NCBI GenBank assembly: GCA_004552385.1
Contig: SFOL01000071.1
Span: 1-9,444 of the forward strand
Source: Bacteroidales bacterium
GTDB taxonomy: Bacteria > Bacteroidota > Bacteroidia > Bacteroidales > Marinilabiliaceae
Length of the DNA: 9,444 nt
Reading direction: 5' to 3'
The translations under genes and the position numbers were made by a program. Below the pieces are notes generated by a model, which worked only from the letters and a program-made list of their open reading frames with translations, did not search any database and was not told the DNA's origin. Shown here piece after piece: positions 7,132-9,444 of this stretch (positions within the stretch are counted from its first letter, which is position 1; every line of letters starts with the position of its first letter).

Positions 7132-7893
7132 CTACTTGAGCCTTACGGGGATTCCGTTCTGCGCGAGGTACTCCTTGAGGTTCGGAATTGCGATCTCGTG
7201 GAAATGGAATATGGAGGCCGCGAGGCCTGCGTCCGCCTTGCCTTTGGTGAAGACGTCGCGGAAATGCTCCATTGACCCGGCTCCGCCCGATGCTATGACG
7301 GGTATTGAGAGTTCCTCGCTCAGTCGCGCGAGTGCTTCGCAGGCGAACCCGCCCTTCGTGCCGTCATGGTTCATGCTCGTGAATAGTATCTCGCCCGCGC
7401 CGCGTTCTTGCGCCTCGTGCGCCCACTCGAAGAGCCGCCTCTCGGTGAAGATGCGTCCTCCGTGGACGGTGACGCACCACTCGCCTTTTTCGTCTTGTTT
7501 GGCGTCGATGGCCACGGTGACGAACTGGCTGCCGAAGTTGTGCGAGAGGTCGGAAATGAGCTGCGGGTTCTTGACTGCGGCAGAGTTGACGGAGACCTTG
7601 TCGGCTCCTGCGGCGAGCAGCCTGTCGGCGTCGGCGAGTTCGCTAATTCCTCCGCCGACGGTGAACGGTATGTTGATGTGCCGCGCGATGCGCTCGACGA
7701 GCGAGGCGAACGTCTTGCGGCCTTCATGGCTCGCCGTGATGTCGAGGAAGACGAGCTCGTCGGCTCCTTGGCGCGCATATTCCGCCCCGAGCTCGACAGG
7801 GTCACCCACATTCTTGATGTTGACGAAGTTGACACCTTTGACGGTCTGCCCGTCTCGGATGTCAAGGCATGGTATTATACGTTTGGCGAGCAC
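7132..7893 (-). CDS. hisF: HisF, imidazole glycerol phosphate synthase cyclase subunit (GTG start)
   Basis: With the glutaminase HisH it turns PRFAR and ammonia into imidazole glycerol phosphate and AICAR, joining histidine and purine metabolism. It is a (beta/alpha)8 barrel of 253 residues, the normal length. I chose GTG at 7893 because it gives the family start (M)LAKRIIPCLDIRDGQTVKG with catalytic D11; the second catalytic Asp then falls at D130 (VAIDAK). Phosphate-binding loops VGGGIS and ASGGAGS are present. An ATG at 7944 would add 17 residues not typical of the family, and that ATG lies inside a strong stem-loop. hisIE follows after 36 bases. hisH and hisA, often adjacent in Bacteroidales, are not upstream here, so they must be elsewhere. 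Confidence 0.96.
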   Translation of the reverse strand: MLAKRIIPCLDIRDGQTVKGVNFVNIKNVGDPVELGAEYARQGADELVFLDITASHEGRKTFASLVERIARHINIPFTVGGGISELADADRLLAAGADKVSVNSAAVKNPQLISDLSHNFGSQFVTVAIDAKQDEKGEWCVTVHGGRIFTERRLFEWAHEAQERGAGEILFTSMNHDGTKGGFACEALARLSEELSIPVIASGGAGSMEHFRDVFTKGKADAGLAASIFHFHEIAIPNLKEYLAQNGIPVRLK

Positions 7894-7924
7894 AGTTATT
7901 TTGGCTTCGTGATTTTTGTAATTG

Positions 7925-7974
7925 AAAAGCGCAAGGGGCGGCATGGCATAAGAATGCGAGCCGCGCCCTTGCGC
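7925..7974 (-). terminator. GC-rich stem-loop followed by T run, likely terminator or hisF leader structure
   Basis: On the minus strand, GCGCAAGGGCGCGGC (7974-7960) pairs with GCCGCCCCTTGCGC (7942-7929) with one bulged base. The loop can itself close with GCAT/ATGC around TCTT. TTTTC follows immediately (7928-7924). This is the form of an intrinsic terminator for the peptidase gene. It lies 31 bases before the GTG start of hisF, so it could also act as a leader or attenuation structure. There is no obvious his-rich leader peptide. Confidence 0.55.
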
Positions 7975-8028
7975 GAATTTAGCTTTAAAAGGGAAACCTT
8001 GGGGCTGGAAGGGGATAATATTTCGCAG

Positions 8029-8059
8029 CGCCCATCCGCAAGGCCGTGGCGGACGGGCG
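8029..8059 (-). other. Stem-loop just after the peptidase gene stop
   Basis: On the minus strand CGCCCGTCCGC (8059-8049) pairs with GCGGATGGGCG (8039-8029): eleven pairs with one G-U wobble and a nine-base loop. It starts 25 bases after the TAG of the peptidase gene. No T run follows, so it is not a textbook terminator. It may protect the 3' end of the transcript or work with the second stem-loop at 7929-7974. Confidence 0.5.
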
Positions 8060-8084
8060 GGGTGAAGTTAACGTCAGGCGGCGG

Positions 8085-8990
8085 CTACAGGTCTTCGTAG
8101 CGACCTTGAAAGAGGGCGTCGGCGCCTTTTATCGAGCCGCCGTTCATGCCGGCGCGCAGGTAGCGGGCGCGCTGTTGCGCGGTGCCGTGGGTGAAGCTCT
8201 CGGGCACGGCATGGCCTTGCGCCTTCTTCTGGAGGTAATCGTCTCCGATGACGAGGGCGGTTGATATGGCGTCCTCGACGTCGCCGTCCTCGAGCGAGTG
8301 GAAAAGCTCGTTCTCGCCGGCGGCCCAGACCCCGGCGAGATAGTCGGCCTGGAGCTCGAGACGTACGCTGAGCTGATTGGCCTGCGCCTGGGGGAGCGAG
8401 TTCATCCGCTCGTGCACTTTAGGGAGCGTGCCGAGGAGGTTCTGCACGTGGTGGCCCACCTCGTGGGCCACCACGTAGGCGTAGGCCAACTCGAAAAGAT
8501 CCTTGCCATGGCTGGGGCGGACCCCGAGGCTCTGCTTCATGGAGAGCAGGAAAGAGAGATCGATGTAGAGGCACTGGTCGGCCGAGCAGTAGAACGGCCC
8601 GACGGCCGACGTGGCCCCGCCGCATGAGCTCTGCACACTCTCGGAGAAAAGGACGAGCGTGGGTGGCTGATAAGAGAGTCCGGCCTCGCGAAATTTGACC
8701 GTCCAGACATCCTCAGTCGAGGCGAGGATCTGCCGGCAGATGGTGGCCATGCGCTCCTCCTCGGCGGTCGGCTGATAGTCGGGCGAGACTCCATCAGCCG
8801 CGACGGAGGTGGAGACTGAGGTCCCGAGTCCGGCATCGGAAAGCACGCTGAGCGGGTTGCCCCCCTGCAAGTAAACGACAAGCATGGCTACTATGACTCC
8901 CACAATGCCGATGCCCCCCGCCGCCTTGCCCTTTGAGGAGCCTCGGCGATCATCAACGTTGGAACTCTCCCTGCGCCCTGATAGTTTCAT
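8085..8990 (-). CDS. YpfJ-type neutral zinc metallopeptidase, membrane-anchored
   Basis: A 301-residue protein of the putative neutral zinc metallopeptidase family (YpfJ, PF04228 type); its substrate is not known. It opens with the family signature SGRRESSNVDDRRGSS (4-19), then one hydrophobic segment at about 25-42 (GGIGIVGVIVAMLVVYL) that would anchor it in the inner membrane with the bulk outside. The zinc site HExxH is H176-E177-V-G-H180 (VVAHEVGHHVQ). The third ligand is likely E212 in VRLELQADYLAGVWA. FYCSADQCLYIDLSFL (133-148) and the C-terminal FTHGTAQQRARYL (266-278) are also family features. Cysteines 123, 135 and 140 could form a disulphide outside the cytoplasm. The start is ATG at 8990. 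It stands alone, with 176 bases upstream to the transposase remnant and 191 bases to hisF. Confidence 0.93.
   Translation of the reverse strand: MKLSGRRESSNVDDRRGSSKGKAAGGIGIVGVIVAMLVVYLQGGNPLSVLSDAGLGTSVSTSVAADGVSPDYQPTAEEERMATICRQILASTEDVWTVKFREAGLSYQPPTLVLFSESVQSSCGGATSAVGPFYCSADQCLYIDLSFLLSMKQSLGVRPSHGKDLFELAYAYVVAHEVGHHVQNLLGTLPKVHERMNSLPQAQANQLSVRLELQADYLAGVWAAGENELFHSLEDGDVEDAISTALVIGDDYLQKKAQGHAVPESFTHGTAQQRARYLRAGMNGGSIKGADALFQGRYEDL
8446..8476. repeat. Perfect 14-bp inverted repeat inside the peptidase active-site codons
   Basis: ACGTGGTGGCCCAC (8446-8459) and GTGGGCCACCACGT (8463-8476) are exact reverse complements with three bases between. The centre is the GAG codon for catalytic E177; the arms encode most of YVVAHEVGHHV. 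As RNA it would be a very stable hairpin within the gene. Confidence 0.9.
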
Positions 8991-9166
8991 AACTGAATAT
9001 TATTTTCCAAACAACAAATACGGAAAGATAGAGGCGAGGCCGCACCACTATGCGGGCGGCGCACAACGCCGCTTTACGAATGCGAGACGTAAATGTTCGC
9101 CATTCCGGGTGCAATTTCGGACTGTTCGGACATCATTTGGGACCATTCGCGTCTTGCCGCGGCCTG
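8991..9166. other. Intergenic region between peptidase gene and transposase remnant
   Basis: No gene is visible. It should hold the promoter of the peptidase gene. On the minus strand TATCTTTC (9030-9023), about 33 bases before the ATG, is one base off the Bacteroidetes -7 box TAnnTTTG, but I see no matching TTTG about 20 bases further upstream, so no promoter is called. A short direct repeat TCGGAC occurs twice near 9117-9131. Confidence 0.3.
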
Positions 9167-9444
9167 CTAACAGGTAAAATGACGTATATTAACGTGAGTT
9201 CGATGAATTCTGAAAAATGCGAACAGGGGTAGCAGGCTTACCTTCTGAAGCTCAGTGAACCTATTGTACGAAACCACTTTTGGGAACATATCTTTCATAT
9301 TGCCACACACTTCGTTGAGGTAGAAATGCTTTAGACATCGGTAGTCAGAAGAATGGAACAGAATCATAATCAACATGATCTCAGGCTCCGACATTTTGCC
9401 ATCACGATGGTAGTGTCTCTTTTTTCGGTCGGTCTGTTCTATGC
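9167..9444 (-). pseudogene. IS982-family transposase, N-terminal fragment (truncated; runs off right edge)
   Basis: The open frame enters from the right edge and ends at a TGA at 9167-9169. The part before the first internal ATG (9394) reads IEQTDRKKRHYHRDGK and continues MSEPEIMLIMILFHSS, then YRCLKHFYLNEVC and FPKVVSYNRFTELQK. This is the N-terminal region of IS982-type transposases, including the SYNRF helix. Likeness fades near 9215, after LLPLFAFF. The catalytic DDE half (normally starting with a GxSFVDST-like strand) is absent: the remaining frame IHRTHVNIRHFTC is unrelated and the other two minus frames stop soon after. Only 176 bases separate the stop from the peptidase gene, so the rest cannot lie downstream. 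By hand count the DNA is about 42% GC over 9181-9420, lower than the neighbouring genes, which fits transfer. Terminal repeats are not identifiable. Confidence 0.78.

Overview
The window reads as a chromosomal piece of a fairly GC-rich member of the order Bacteroidales, possibly Muribaculaceae-like; the family is inferred and the order is better supported. The reasons are the neighbourhood nadK - DUF6089 - uppS - bamA, a fused hisIE next to hisF, an Mpl-type Mur ligase, and weak or absent Shine-Dalgarno sequences before most starts. Every gene I can support lies on the minus strand, so transcription runs from high to low coordinates. The long open frames on the plus strand are antisense shadows.

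Layout, in the direction of transcription. At the right edge (9167-9444) is the N-terminal part of an IS982-type transposase that loses its catalytic half inside the window, in visibly AT-richer DNA. A 176-base gap leads to a membrane-anchored YpfJ-type zinc metallopeptidase (8085-8990). A 191-base gap with two strong stem-loops separates it from a close-packed run of ten genes: hisF, hisIE, an HD-domain phosphohydrolase, a cysteine-rich C_GCAxxG_C_C protein, a flippase-like membrane protein, mpl, nadK, a DUF6089 outer-membrane-like protein, uppS and the start of bamA (cut by the left edge). Gaps in this run are only 21 to 95 bases, so it could be one long transcription unit.

How the genes fit together. 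hisF and hisIE supply three steps of histidine synthesis. mpl (peptidoglycan recycling), uppS (undecaprenyl diphosphate, the carrier lipid precursor), bamA (outer-membrane protein insertion), the DUF6089 barrel candidate and the flippase-like protein form an envelope-building block, and nadK makes NADP. The HD protein and the cysteine-rich protein lie between the two blocks and have no clear substrate.

I did not find a convincing new defence, mobile or signalling system. The window looks like core genome beside the remnant of an insertion element. The points most worth a second look are the paired stem-loops before hisF, a perfect 14-bp inverted repeat centred on the catalytic Glu codon of the peptidase, the TTG start of nadK, the cysteine-rich/HD gene pair inside the run, and the truncated transposase junction. 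There is no stretch over 300 bases without a gene or gene remnant, and I saw no tRNA, rRNA or CRISPR array.
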